Positions 37,427-51,568 are shown, numbered from the stretch's first letter. The stretch: 64,000 nucleotides of DNA from Muricea muricata (GCA_963855995.1 OY979717.1:66163855-66227854), one strand, 5' to 3'. The notes: generated from the letters alone by a model not told the origin. Numbers and translations: made by a program.

Positions 37427-38646
37427 TATATTTCGTATGACAAGCCGATTTCAACAATTCACCTAACGAATGTAACAACCATCTGCTCGTCATACGAAAC
37501 TGATATGTAGTGAATTAAAATTCAAACGCAATGAATTCACCTATTCTTCTTATTTTGCTCTACTATCGTATTGAGCACTCTGTTTATATGATTCACAGTC
37601 CTACACCATATATATGTAGATAAATATAACATAAATAAATATCACACACTCTAGCTACATCTGTTTAACTGCGGTTAAGTACGATAGTTTTTTGAATAAT
37701 TTCTGTTGATTTTAGTAATCCAGAGAGATGTATTTTCCAAACGTTGAATAAGAAATATTCCTGAAATTATAAGAATTCTTATATATATAGCATGCGAGTG
37801 ATCAATGCCCAGCAAAAATGTCGGATATTTTAATTAAAGTATTTATAATTTTAATTGATGAAAGTCACATAATCAATATCAGTAAAGGCATGCGCAATAC
37901 TTTATATACATATCTGTGTGTATTGCCACTTGTACTCGCTATAGTATATCTCATTGTGATCAACACTCTTCCAACTATTTATCGAAAATATTTTAACAAG
38001 ATCAAACTGCCCACGTCGCGACATAGCAAAATGTCTGAAAGTTTATAAAAGCATTATTGCATCATAAACATTTTGCCATGAACTTTTGTGTTATTTTGTA
38101 AGGCATTTTGAGTTTTATTGTTGTTTAATTATAAAGGAACTCTATAATCAGGACGATAAGATAGATCCCCCGCATAAATGTAAAAATAAAAATGATATAG
38201 GATTATTTCTTATGAAGGAGTCGTATGTCGGGAACTTATAAACAGAAGAATATTTTGTTGATTGCGTTGATACAAACAATGCGCTTGATTTTGGGTGTCG
38301 AAAGTTTTAGACCTGTCTTTAATTTAGAAATTGTGCTAAAGATTTATACAATTGCACTGAAGTCTAGTTTTATTTCCTGTTTGTCAATAATGTTATCAGA
38401 ATTGTCAAAGTTTACAGAGACAGCGCTATTATGCACAAGAGTATAAAAAAAGACATTTTAATGAATATAAATAGCCAAATTGCTATCCTACTTGCCTTTT
38501 GGATACAACTATAGCTTGTCCTGGACATTTGTATTTATGTCATAGACGCCTTTACGATGGCCAGTACCTTCGCATTCAACCTAGTTCTCAAGCCTTTTTC
38601 TCAACCTAGTCCTTAGACCCTGGAAAACCCTGGTTGCCTCATTACC
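37427..38646. other. no recognisable gene
   Basis: AT-rich. Open stretches 37818-38048 and 38225-38446 contain hydrophobic segments but no recognisable family. Confidence 0.5.
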
Positions 38647-38732
38647 AAATTTTCCAATATATTTGGAAAATTTATTACAGAACGTACTCGATAATTTAGT
38701 CGCAAAAATTTTCCAACTATATTTGAAAATTT
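38647..38732. repeat. pair of direct-repeated palindromes
   Basis: AAATTTTCCAATATATTTGG.. (38647-38673) is an almost perfect 27-bp palindrome. A near copy AAATTTTCCAACTATATTTG.. lies at 38706-38732, 59 bp away in the same phase. Confidence 0.65.
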
Positions 38733-41700
38733 GGTCATGTGCCAGGGCCCTTCTACCTCACGTTCCACCACGTATATGCTGGGAACGAGTTTGCTTTGCA
38801 TTTTTCTTTATATTTTCGGAACATTCGATGGCCAAAATTTATTGATTTGCCGATGACACCCACCTGTGCTGGCTTTTTACCCATTCAAATCGGTGAGGCC
38901 TATATATGATGTTTAATGTCATGCATTCTTTAGGAAATTCAAAAGTTATTTTCGTTTTGTTAAAACAGCCTAGTATTTAAGTTTGTGTACTATTTAACAA
39001 AATATATATGACACGATATTTTTTATTTCCTTGCTACTATACAACTGTACAACCACTTTTTTTGCAGTCTTTCATTTCCGTTCTTCTAACTTTAGAGATT
39101 TTAGTTTGTTTGAACTTTTCATTGCAAACAATGCGACGTCAGATGCATAATGATTTTTCAAAAATTCATATTAGAGCAAATGTTAGGTACTTGAAAAAGC
39201 CTAAAGTGAGTTATATATGCGTGAGGAGGTAATAGCTACGCATTTTCATTTTAACATGGTCCTTACCTGTAAAAACCGAATATACATGTATAATAAGATT
39301 AGACCAGAAATCATTTTGCATCGTAACGCGAAAATGAAAAGTTCAAACTAACCAAAATAGCTCAAATTAGAAAAACATAAAATGAAAAATAGGTACGTGT
39401 AGCGAACATGTCGGTAGCAACAAAACGACAAGCGAACTTGGACAAAACTTGTTGAGAAACTATGAAACTTTGCAGTCAATAGTTAAACTCATCCCCAGTC
39501 CCGAAATAGTGTATTCTGATCGTGTCAAAAGCAGATGATTGCTATTCATGTTATGCTCAAACAACTAATAAACTTCAGCTGGGGCCATTTGCTCGAAAGC
39601 AGCTTAGCTTCATTCTGGGTTAACTCACTGAATTTAAATCTTGCCTGGATGCAATGAAAAATACAAATTATTATCGTGGGTACATTTTTACCCAGGGTAA
39701 TGCCAAACTAACGAATCAACTGTGAACAACTGACCCCAATTTACCATTTATTAACTGAAGATAGTTTTGTCCAACATATTTCTAAGATTCCATTGAAATA
39801 TTTCATTGTCCAACACTGGCATGACATAAGCACAAAAATTATCATGTTTGCTTCTATTTTTGAATTGTTGTAATCTTTAGCTGCCAAAAGATGGGACAGT
39901 AAACATAACAAAGTAGACTTAATGCAAGTAATCTCATAAAGTACACTATATCTTATTATATACACCAAAAATAAATATTAACACATATTAAAATATAATG
40001 AATATCTTGGTAACTTCATTATGAAGATATTTTCGTCGATTTGATATCGCATGGATCTCTGTGCTCGAAGAAACAACACTGACTAGTAAATTACTCTATA
40101 AAGATAGGTAACTTTCGTGACGGTTGCTGGCCTATAAAAAAACAACACAATTTAAAGATAAACCAAGAAAATGCTGCACGTGGACAGTACGATGTACGCG
40201 TCTAACAAGGAGTGACCACAGCAGTGCGCGGCCGTGTCGGCTAGGTTGCCTTTGTGAAATTGCGTCTGAAGTTAACGTCTTTTTTATAAGATCAAAGTAT
40301 TCTATCTGCAGGATACACAGTGTGGACGATTTGAACATAACTAACGTAATATTTTGAAGGCAAAATATCACTTACCTTTAGTTTAACAGAGCAATATTTA
40401 TAGAAAAATCTCCAAATCGTGGTAAGTACAAATCGAGGTACAAATGCTTCGCTCCTTGTGAACAAGAAATGTCTATTTTCACTTTTTTCAGCGCAAACCC
40501 GTGTGTGTTATGACGTGTTCCGAAAATTCGAACGAACGCGTGATCGACAACTGTTTGCGATAGCGAAAATCGCGGATTGCATGGACATTGCATCCTACAC
40601 CAGACACTTTTCAGTACAACGCAGTGGTTAGCCAAGCCTGCGCGGCTACCCACAAAAACTGAAAACGAAGTTGTTATACAATATTAAAACATATTTCCAA
40701 CTATATAATAAAAAATATCACGTACACTTTCAAAGCATGGAGATTTGGTTGCGCATATGCGCGTGGAAATTCTCCATGTTTCATATTTTTATTAATTGTC
40801 TTTATATAGTTTCCTTGTAGGCAGTGGGGTATAAAAGGTCATGTTCAAGCTTTGACAAATCGATGGAATTCGTTATTCGTATAAAATATTGAATCTTTGA
40901 AAAAACTAAAATTTGTAAATTTCCTTATAAAACGGTGATTTTTTCCGCAGTGAGAACAAATGTTTCTGCTCTTTTTTTATATGTTTAACTGTGAGGTTGC
41001 ATTCGTGTTGATTTCATCCGCAAAACACATGGCGTGGGCCATTAGGTAAAAAAATAGTAGCTAGAGATACACCAAAACAAGTTCCTCATAAAAAACCCCA
41101 GGTTATTTGTGATGATCTTGTATTACAGCAAAAAAGTGAAATTGCCAATTAAAAGACAAAAATCAGAAAGAGCATAAAAATTACATATGAAACAGTTTTT
41201 ATAATAATGTAAAATATCTAGCTTTATATAAGAAGATATTTAACTAACTTAATTTATTTTGGAGAAGGTTTTCCAGCAAATCTTTCGACTTCCAACAATT
41301 GAAGTCAAGATTCTTCGAGATTTTTCTACACGTTTTATCAAATTATTTATTGAAGGTAGAGAAGCTGGATATATCCCGCTGTACATCAACGAAAACCGAC
41401 TGAAAAATAAATTAATACGAGTTATATGTTGTTAAACCTTAAAAACCCCATTATTCTGCGATTTTTGTAAAATCCATTATTGTGCGATTTTTGGTCAATA
41501 TTCACGTTTCGAAACAAAACTCGAAAACTACTGGAAGAAGAAAAAAATATGTAGGAGTCTGTGATGCAGTTTTTTTTGCTCTTTCTGGGGATGCCAGCGG
41601 TTTTTTGTCATTGAGTGCGAAATCTCACTTTTTTTACTGTAATGAATTGAATAGAAGATGATTACGAACTATCAGTGTTTTCTCGGTACCTGGCATGTTT

Positions 41701-43340
41701 TTGGCTTGTTTGGGAACTTTTTGAGAGCAATACGTCTTCAAAAGCACAAATTACCAGGTGTTTGTGTTTGCAATCAAAATAATTTTAGCCAACAACTCAC
41801 GGTCTAAACCCCTTAATTACTCTTGACTAGCTATATAACAACTCAACACAATTTCCTGACCCGTACAATTAAAAATTTGCAAGAAAAAGTTTTGTTTAAA
41901 CGTTTGACAATTATTGCTGTATTTTGCATTGCAAAATATTTCGATAAAATAAACTTCTTTTAGCCAATCAAACCCCGGCAACACGTTTTCATGTATGAAG
42001 GGTTTTATATAGATCTTGCACAATAAGAAAGGACATTTGCTCCATATAAGACGTATTATCGTGCACACGTACTTCAATGCTTGCAAGAGCTTTCTACTTA
42101 ATTTCATGCAGTTTATCCTAAATCAACAAAGCGTATAAAAGGTAAAAATTACTGCTGCCAATCCTTCAGATAAAATATAATTTAGTGCGCATGGAACTCT
42201 TGAGAGGAACAAGTTGGGTTTGTTGCCACATAATTTCATGCACTTGTTTCTATTGTAACTCAGCTCGCATTATACGTAATCGAGCCCAACATAGCGAGCC
42301 GAACTCACTGGTAATAGTCATCGCGAACATTCTCTACACGTTCCTGAGTTTTTTCAATAGCACAAGTACACTTCAGTCGGTGAATACATATATAGTCGTT
42401 GATATTTTGCTTGTGGACTGATGATGTCCGCAGTCTTTGCATGCCAATTCATATGATCATTCCTGTGGTAGTACGATTTCCTTGTCCACTATTTTTACAT
42501 TCAATATTGCATACGTCAAAGGTATTTGTTTCAAATTTGGTCTGACGGCTGCAACTTGCGTAGAAAGCGGGTTTTTTAATAACACCGACGTCAATCGAAG
42601 TTGAACAGATGCCGCTTTGCGATAGGAGGTCCATTGAATGGTTGGAAAAAGCACAAACCTTATTAACCCAAGAAATTGTGCGTAACAATCGTAACAGTTT
42701 TTAGTAACGAAGGATCACTAGAAAAATCCGAGGTTGTCTCTGCAATCTTTAGTTTTAATTACCTAATATATAACATATGAGCCCCATAAACAATATATAG
42801 AAAAGGGAAGGAAATGTTTTCCGATATCCAGTATAAAATTACTTCACAATTTGTAATTTTATAGGTGATAACTTCAAAATAACTTGTATAAGAAATGTAA
42901 AAATGTTCAAAATAGAGTGTCCACGAGGAATTTCGTGGGACGATGTGGCATGTCACTGGCGTTCCTAAAGTCCAAACTGATTGGCGGTAGAAATAATCTT
43001 GGCCGTAGCTGAAACGTTTGCCAATCTTTTTTCGATGTTCGGTGGCATATCATACTCTTTTAAGGCCTTTAAAATATTTGTTTTAAGCATAATTTGTGTA
43101 ACAAAAACAAGTTACCTTCTGGCTTGTCATATGAGAGTATAAGGTTTACTTAATAATTAAATTATTATTTAATTTTTATGTATATATTTTATTGGACATT
43201 TGGAAATAATTTTCGGCAAGAATTTCTTTCGGCAAGAGTTTGGCCTTCGTATCACTCTTGCCTCACAGCCAGGGTCTCTGGCTTTATTGCATCCACTTTA
43301 TCGGAACTTGCGGGGACCACTGAGGATTTTACAAAATACA
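38733..43340. other. about 4.6 kb without a recognisable gene
   Basis: Contains an imperfect 47-bp hairpin at 40735-40781 centred on GCGCATATGCGC, and a short two-copy repeat (CATTATTCTGCGATTTTTGT and CATTATTGTGCGATTTTTGG) at about 41450-41494. No coding family recognised. Confidence 0.5.
40735..40781. repeat. imperfect hairpin centred on GCGCATATGCGC
   Basis: GCATGGAGATTTGG on the left pairs with the AATTCTCCATG-side on the right, around a perfect 12-bp centre. Function unknown. Confidence 0.6.
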
Positions 43341-43668
43341 AAACAACGGTAACTACGAAAATAAACATTTTGAATTTATTCTAGGTTTCGACTATATTTT
43401 AGCCATCATCAGAAATGACGCTACTTGCATAACAGTGATACTTATATAGTAAAGATTATAACGTAATTTGATACCTTATATAAAGTTACATATGCTTATA
43501 TATTTGGAAACATGCGTAAGTGCACATTAACTAGTTAAATGTAATGAGTTCTTGTGAAGCTTTGGTTCCATTGTTATGTAACTAGCGTCATTCCTGATGA
43601 TGAATAAAATATAGTCGAAAGCTTTGAATAAATTCAAAATGTTTATTTTCGGAGTTACTGTTGTTTTA
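43341..43668. mobile_element. inverted pair of hammerhead-like terminal sequences (Penelope-like or retrozyme-like)
   Basis: About 100-bp arms are reverse complements of each other (AAAACAACGGTAACTACGAA.., ATAAACATTTTGAATTTATT.., TCGACTATATTTTA). Each arm carries the two conserved boxes of a hammerhead core: CTGATGA then 16 nt then GAAA. On the minus strand the core is 43412-43385, where GGCT and AGTC can form a short stem II; on the plus strand it is 43594-43621, with a poorer stem. Stem I and the cleavage triplet were not identified. Confidence 0.5.
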
Positions 43669-44809
43669 TTGGAACTTCCACTGCGAGACTGCTTTAATGT
43701 AGACAGTGCAAAAAGAATTGCTTTAAAATGTCTGCTTTCAACTGCCCTCCTCGTTCCCGCTGCACGTATAGCTTTCCAGTAGGAACTTGAGAAAAACAAC
43801 TATATATGCAGCGCTTGCATTTGCGAGGCTCTTTGTAAGATGAAAATTTAGTTTTGTGATTTATCTTTTACTGCTAGTCAAATAAATATACCGAATTTTG
43901 TAACGACGTCTTGAGAAAAAAAAACACAAGAGATGATTTGCGACTCATTCTATATCTTACAATAATTCTATTGCACGAACTTCAAGCTTGAGATCTAGAC
44001 TTTATGGTTTCTAATTATCTATATTTATACGATTAGACTCCAAGATCGGCCGTGCATGTAGGTCGATTACTGGTTATGGTTGCATTTTTTAATAGTTATG
44101 TTACAATATAAATGTGTATGTATCGATTGATCATAATTTGATGCATTGTCGCGAAAGGGAAAATGCTTAGCAACTCTTGGTGGGAGAGCTTCTCAATCAG
44201 CTGCTCTAAAACTTTGTAATAACTTGTCAGCAAATATTCACAATATTGACTGTCAACAATTTTGAAAAGAGCAACCGTTAAACTATGTTTAAACTATGAC
44301 TATGTTTCGAAAAACATAAATATTGACTTGAAACAACTAATGTAATTTTGGATTGATAATAAAGTAGAAACATGAGGCAAATTCTAGCTTACAATGTATT
44401 TCGAAATTTAAAAATCTATTTTTGCCACTTTATATACTAATGTAAGTCATCGGAAATCCTACTTTCTAGTGGTTTAAGTATATTCGTGAATTGTGTGGGT
44501 TAAATACTTATTGACGTTTTGTATCGTAAGTAATATTTCCAAATATTTTGAAGATCGATACAATTTACGGCCGTCAGTAAACTCTGATAAGGATAATCAT
44601 TTATAACGTACAGAAAATGAATAGTAAGTACCCTTGGTGTTCTTTTAACTGCATTACGATACTAGAAACGTTTGTTCCAGGAAAAGGAATTGGATTATTT
44701 CATGCTTTCTGTGGTAATGTACCGATTGTTTATAGCTGTTTATTATTTACAAATGAACATAACCATGCAAGTGTTTAACTTATGTGCTTCGTAAGCAAGT
44801 GCACTCCCG
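43669..44809. other. no recognisable gene
   Basis: AT-rich, no supported feature. Confidence 0.5.
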
Positions 44810-44892
44810 CAGTGGCGTAGTCAGCCCGACAATTTATAGGCCTGCTATGCAAATTAGTAAGTATTATTATTCATTTCTTTAGAAATTGATTG
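44810..44892. mobile_element. hAT-type MITE, family A copy 3 (truncated)
   Basis: Starts CAGTGGCGTAGTCAGCCCGAC and shares ATTATTATTCATTTCTTTAG and AAATTGATT with copy 2, then stops matching. The right half and right flank duplication are missing. Confidence 0.75.
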
Positions 44893-47800
44893 TTTAACAG
44901 TAACCCAACTCCACTGGCCAAGCTAGTCGCCAGTTGTATTCTCTGCCTGAGCACAATAGATACACTATAGAGTATAGAAGTGGTTCATTGTACCACAATT
45001 CTTATGAATGATAATTTAATGTCTTATCTACTTGATACTTCCCGATTTGTTATAGAGTTACTGAGTCTATGTTTGTTGGAATGCATTTTTTACCTTGTTT
45101 TTAAAAAGTCTTGTCAATATATTCTTTACTTTGCGTGTTTAAATACATAACATTTTTAATGTTGATCAAAGTTTCACAGCGTGGGCATGCGGGAAATGTT
45201 TAGGAGGCAACTAGGAACAGAGTTATTGATTATGTAACATTTGGTGCATTTACCTAAGCATTATTCCTGAACAGAGGTGAAGAAAAATGTTTTTGAAAAT
45301 GATGTCTGCTACCTGGTAAATTGGCAACATATGTTATTTTGATTGATTATGATATTTGTAATATTTATCAGAGAATTTCTAATATTGTACATTCTGGATT
45401 TCTTAAAAAATGCCTTGGATGGCAAGGCAATGCCTTGGGTCGTATCACAGGGCATTATATGTATGTTATATCTATTTAAAGCTTCTATATAAGACCCTGA
45501 CGAAATGTAATGCAATGTCGCAAATATTAAAAATAAGTATAAATTAAGTATAAGAAATTTTACAAATTCCAAAGTACGGATCGATTCAAAGAAAAGATTT
45601 TGCTTTGTGGATGCCCTGCTCCCCCAAGGATGCCGTATTGTAGAGACTGTATGTAAGTAATGTAACAGATGAAGATATTATAGTGTCTACAGCATTACGC
45701 AGGCGTGACTAGAAAAACGTAACCAACATTATATTTGAATGTTTTACAACAAAGACAAAACTCGTATCGACGAACATCGTTCTAAATCTGTATGAAAGAG
45801 GTTCTCTTATACATGATATTGAGAAAATTCAATGCGTAAACGAACTGGGTCTCCTAATAGAAATACGATGATACTGTTGCAATACCCTAAACCACAAATC
45901 AACAAACTATGTCTATGGATTGAAATGGATATAAAGACTGCATGAGTTATACTGTAATGTAAGTTCTAGCTTGCATGCACATGCAATAATCATAAGATTT
46001 ATACGTGATAATTAGCTTGTTCACGCAATGCTGTATAGATGCAAATTGTTTGTATTCGTCGATTGTGTACGGCAAGAGAGCTTCTATAGGCTACAGTGGT
46101 TTGCTTAAGATTAGCAAACAAAATGATGATTTAGAAAAAGACTTTCAAACAGTGACTCTTTCTCAAATAAAATAATTTAGTGATCTTAGATGCTTATTCA
46201 ATAGTTTGCTCCTTTCTTCGTTTCACATTATTTTCATGTATTTGTATTCATATGAACTACTTTCCTATATTACCTATAATTGCTTCAATACTATTTTCCC
46301 GCTATCTTAGCAAGTAAGGGCGTTTAAGTCGCTAAATCGTGAGATGGTAGTTAAGGTAAGTGAAAACGACTTTCTCTTAACATTAATATTTGCTTGTAGT
46401 TCAACAGCATGCACATTAGTTGTGGCATAATGTATTATATATAAAACAATGTAACTGTATAACATTAAGTGCAACTAACCTCTAATTGATGTTCTATTCT
46501 TCAGATATTACAATGACCATTTCTTTGACGTCGAGACACGTCAATTATGCTGCTCCTCGGATTTCGGTATTAAATATTTCCTAACTTCTTCAGTTTATCG
46601 ATGACAATATATATATTTGAAATATATGAAATTTCTTCATAGACGAATATTCAGCAGATGTTTTGAGATTGATATTCAACAGTTTATCGTGGCTTACTGC
46701 AAATATGTGCTCGAGTGCCTGTTTTTGAGACTTGTTTAGCCCAAGCTTGCCGGCTTAAAAAATCTTTGAGTCACCAAATTGCTTCTCAAATTTTCAATTA
46801 GCAAATATTGGCCTCAAATATTTCACTTTAACTTTTCCGTGGTTTATTCAGGATTTTTGTTTCTTTATCTTCCAATTATGAAATGCTCTTTTATGTTTGC
46901 TTTGTTTTACAAACTGTTTTCTAAAGTTCGTAAAGTAATGTTAATTCAGAAACTAAATGTACGTAACTCCTTTCTCTAACAGTTTGAAGAGGCATTTGAT
47001 TAATATTGTTTAAATATTTAGAGCTATATTAACCTTGACCTGCATATACCATTAGATCGGACCATCGTGTTTTAAAATACCAAAGCTACAACATTTCTAC
47101 CATCAAATATAAATTGATTACACTTAGCTTAAATTATAGTTCTTATCGAATAACGGTGTAACGTTTACGTCAAATAAGTTCTTAATTGATGTGTGCTAAG
47201 GCAACGGCAATGAATTTTAAGTTGATTTATTTAAAAAGAACACTTGAAATCTATTTTGCATATTTTTTCATATCTGCAATGTTCAATAGCAATGTTCGAG
47301 ACATTTGATTTTATTGTATATGAACAAAAACCGGATATACGCTATTTTGGAACACAATTGGTTCTTTAGTATAGGGCAACATGCTAGCTCATGCATCCAT
47401 GCTATAAAATTAAAATCTCACCTAAGTGTACTAATTTTTAGCGAACATGAACATGCACAACGAGTCATTCGATTTTGTAACCTTAAAAATGCTCGCAATG
47501 ATTTAGGATTGATGTTACGTAATTAAAATAGGTTTTTAACTATCTTATCAGCAGAATTTGAACAAATTTGAGCAAACAATTTAACGTAAAAAAACAATCA
47601 CGTAGCTGAGGAAAATTAACAATCACTTCTGTTGTCTGAAAAAAAATTGAATATATAAAGTTAACAAATTCACATGGAATTGCTCGTTTGTCGGTTGGTG
47701 ATAATCTGCAGATCCTTGAATTGCTTTGGAAAATGATCTAGCCGTTATATGATCATAGTATCATCATACACTTTATTTAAACCACGGAGAAATCATCAAT

Positions 47801-48503
47801 CTTTGCAACAATGCAAAAGACAATTTTGTACAGAAAAATCGCAAGTAGATAAAAATAGATAAAGTAGGTAATGTTTACATGATTGCAGTGCAATAGTCAA
47901 GGTACTATAGAAAGTTATTTAAATTAAGATAAATTTGCAACCTGTAGAAACTGGATATGCATGTCTTTCAAATCATTTTACACAAGACTCAAAGATGCTA
48001 TGCAAGACATTATTTAATCAGCCAGTCTCCCATAAAGAGTGGTGTTGATTCGTCATTTTAATTGAGCGATCATTCTAAATGATTGCAGTTACGAATTTGA
48101 ACAAAGGAACACAATATCAGTGACAGCTCTTGATGTTCAGACGAATGTATATCCAATATATAGCGTTGGCATCTTCTTTATATAAAAAACCATTTTATGT
48201 CAAATTGATATTTTTGGGACATACTGTATACCCACCCATTGTAGACGACCTATCACCTTTACCTCTGTTTCAGTTAGCTAATTTACTTACCTCGTTAGTA
48301 GTAGTTAGCTAATTTACACAGAGTTAATCGTGCAGAAGCGCACAGAATTACGTTAATATAGCCAAGTGGTGAAGTGTACATAATTATATGAAAGCAGGAA
48401 ATCAATTATAACTAATACATTATAAAGGTGTGAGTATTAATCACATAATAATATAATAAAATAACACCAATACATGCACGTGACAAACTTAGAGCATTGT
48501 ATA
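44893..48503. other. about 3.6 kb without a recognisable gene
   Basis: AT-rich non-coding DNA. A small TGCCTT/AAGGCA hairpin occurs near 45410. No coding family recognised. Confidence 0.5.
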
Positions 48504-48839
48504 CAGGGTGTCCCAAAAAAACCCAAAAACTATTGAAAATGATCTATTGTTAGAATTTCAATGACTAGCACTAAATTGAACCCACGAGTGGATAAACTAC
48601 TCAGTGTTAACCGTTGTTATGCCAGACAAAAAAACTAAACCTAAGAGTGCATATTAAAAATGCAATCAAATTTTATGCATGGGTTATTTTAGCCTATTCA
48701 ATTTGGTTTTTATCAATATTCCCATGAGCAAAACAAACGTACTTTACAAAGATATTTTAATTTTTTAACAAGTGCTAGGGCATTCAAATGTTAACAATAG
48801 GCGATTTCAATAGTTTTTGGGGTTTTTTGGGACACCCTG
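48504..48839. mobile_element. TA-flanked mariner-type MITE (CAGGGTGTCCCAAAAA)
   Basis: Both ends read CAGGGTGTCCCAAAAAA, next to TA (48502-48503 and 48840-48841). This is a well known Tc1/mariner terminus. Arms continue with CCAAAAACTATTGAAAT on both sides and ATTGTTA. 336 bp, no transposase. Confidence 0.88.
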
Positions 48840-50466
48840 TATAGCATTCGTATATAAATGAACATATTCAGTTATGTCCAGTTTGCCAGATGTACGCTGG
48901 AAATTTAGGTCATGCAAGGTTTGGCCGTGTGAAATATTCCAGGACTTGACGAGATTATAAAACTGTAGAACTTGAATTCAGGCATTTTCAATAAATACAC
49001 GATAATACTAACTCTTAAGTCCAAATGTTACCATTTTTGGAGGTGCTATTTTTCTGTAGATATTTTAGTGAGATAATTTACCTCATTAGAAGGAATGGTG
49101 TAAACAGAAGTTAATAAAGAGGTTAAATATATTTTCACTTGAAATTTGTACCGAGAATATAGTAATATGCAAACATCTATGCCCATTCGTTTGTGCCAAT
49201 TTATTCATTCAAAATATTTATGCCATTCATTTTGCATACATCTATGTCGATTCTTTTTTATTAAAATACGAAATCCAAAGTAGAAACACGTAAAAAACTT
49301 ACCTGGCTCAAAATGGTTGTAAATAACGAAAGTTTTAACAAAATTTATATTTTTGTTATTGCGTGTGTAAACCCAAAGCTAAATAATGCTGGCTTTAAAC
49401 AAAAAAACTCCAATGTTTACTAGAAATACATGCTGCAGCAACCCCTCGCCACTAACTAAGAGCATGCAACTATATTTTCGGAATTACATGAAGTACTTGC
49501 ATAGGTTGTCGTCATAGCAACACGGCAATTGTTAGTCTTTCTGTATATTTTTTCAAAATGACAAAATATCAGTTTTTAAACCTTGTTTTATTGACAATTT
49601 TTTTAAATGGCACAACATTTGTCATCAGTATGTTATTACACCTAATGTAAGCTTAAATTTGGTATAAGATACGACCTATTAATTACATTAGTAATAAGAA
49701 GACAGTCTTGCTGGTCTGTGGCAAGTGTTTATAACTTTTGTGCTTCGCTCTGATTGGTCAATTTTACGAATTCTGAAATCGACAAAGAAATATGAACGAC
49801 AAAGTGAAAGTGTAACACTTGTGTCTATTTATAACAATATTTTTCGACTTTGCCACAATTAATACATGGTTTATTAAGCTTATCGGGGGAAAAGATCTTC
49901 AAAGTTACACCCATATCGATTTAAGCGAAATACGTACGTTATTTAATGCATAAAATGTCGATATTGAAGCAGGAATTTGTAATTCTTCGTGGCGACAATG
50001 ACATCAGTTGTCAACATGAAGTTGTGTATTACACTACTTTTTTCATCTTAGACGTCGTTTTTATGTCTGAATTTCTATACTATTCGGTGGATACCTTTTT
50101 GAAGACTATTGACTGTTAACTATATGGACTACAGTGGCTGGAGTTGAACAAAATAGGTACAAAACGAACAATGGGTGTATTAAACATTTGCCATAGACCG
50201 GGTCTTGCATTTACAAAACATGAACTTACTCTGGAAATTAAACGGTGAATAGACTGGATGAGTACGACTACGCCGGCCTTTATAAAGCATTAAAACACAA
50301 GTATAAATACGCATTATCAACAAACTTGCCTTGTGTTTCACGCCATAGTCAATTCTTGGCGCTTCTCTGTATTTTCCCCGAATTAATCTCTCTTCAAGAG
50401 TCTTGTGGCAGTCGTTTTCCTCTTATTTCTCGCCTTTTTGGATGCCTTAAGTGTTTGCTACTCCTG
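48840..50466. other. no recognisable gene
   Basis: AT-rich DNA with no supported feature. Confidence 0.5.
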
Positions 50467-50602
50467 ATAGTCCGCCATATTCCTGAGATCAGAAATGACC
50501 ACCCTTCGTTGGTTGTGAAAGTTGCCAAATCTTTTTGCAAAAATACGAAATATTGTAGTGCAATATAGTCCGCCATATTTTTGAGATCGGTGATGACCAC
50601 CC
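50467..50602. repeat. two-copy repeat, 98-bp spacing
   Basis: ATAGTCCGCCATATTCCTGA..GACCACCC (50467-50504) recurs as ATAGTCCGCCATATTTTTGA..GACCACCC (50565-50602) with five changes in 38 positions. Confidence 0.75.
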
Positions 50603-51568
50603 ACTCACCGCCACCCTTAAGCCACGCGCCCGCGATATTTGATGAACTTCAGACTTCGCTATGCTTTCTTTTTCCCGGGTGTAAATAGCCGTGCGGAATT
50701 AGTACCCTCGCCCCGGGCTAACGCCCGAAACGGCGCTTCGCGCAGTTGGCTGGGGATTAATTAAATATTTTGCGAAAAAGTTTCAATTTCGCAAAATTCC
50801 TTGGTAATAATAGCTAATGTAATAATTGTTTCATGTACACATGTAAGCAGTGGTTATAATGTGGACGTATCGTGAAACTCGCATGGATACAGTTTCATTC
50901 AAATGTTGTTTTACTTAGAGGAGCTAGGTCTTCAACTTCTGATTTTCGGACTCTACTTCATCTGAACAATAATTTATAAGCATTTATCAAAACCTCCAGC
51001 GTATGTCCATTTCTGCACAATGAATGCCAAGGAAAAGCACATGTTGAGCTAATCAATTTAGGTATGGTCCTAGACTCACCCAACGTTTTTGTTCTATTCT
51101 TTTTTCGTGTTTATGTTAACTTGCGCACGGCGAAGGCAATGAATTTTTGGTATAATAAGCAACCGTTCACTAGAGTCGCCTCGCCGAATCGTGCACTCAA
51201 CCATATTATGGAAATATTTATTAATGTTCGTTGCATTTTTTGACATCCGTTATCAAGAATTTCTGTTTTCATTCATGTTTCAGAAGTTCAAAAACATTTT
51301 TTTCTTGAATGAAGACCACAAAAGATATTAACTTCCCTCCAATAATCTTCAGGCTTACGTTGCTTCAGTTCTTTTACGTGCATGCATATGAATTATCTTC
51401 CGACAGATTTTCCTCATATCGACATTCTTTCTTTGTTGCAGTATATCTTTACCCTGTATGCAAACGCCTGTTTGCCTATTGTAATTAGGATTAGGGGCCG
51501 TTCATGTTGTTGTCAGGGGGGCTGGTGGAAATTTGAGGGCCTGGTGAAAATTTGAAAGGCACGTATTT
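50603..51568. other. no recognisable gene
   Basis: Contains a GC-rich phrase at about 50700-50745 (CCCCGGGCTAACGCCCG). A short tandem phrase (GGTGGAAATTTGAGGGCCTG then GGTGAAAATTTGAAAGG) lies at about 51521-51558. Confidence 0.45.

Noticed and set aside
42410..42430. CTGATGA box as a hammerhead ribozyme
   Set aside because: No stem followed by GAAA lies downstream at the required distance.
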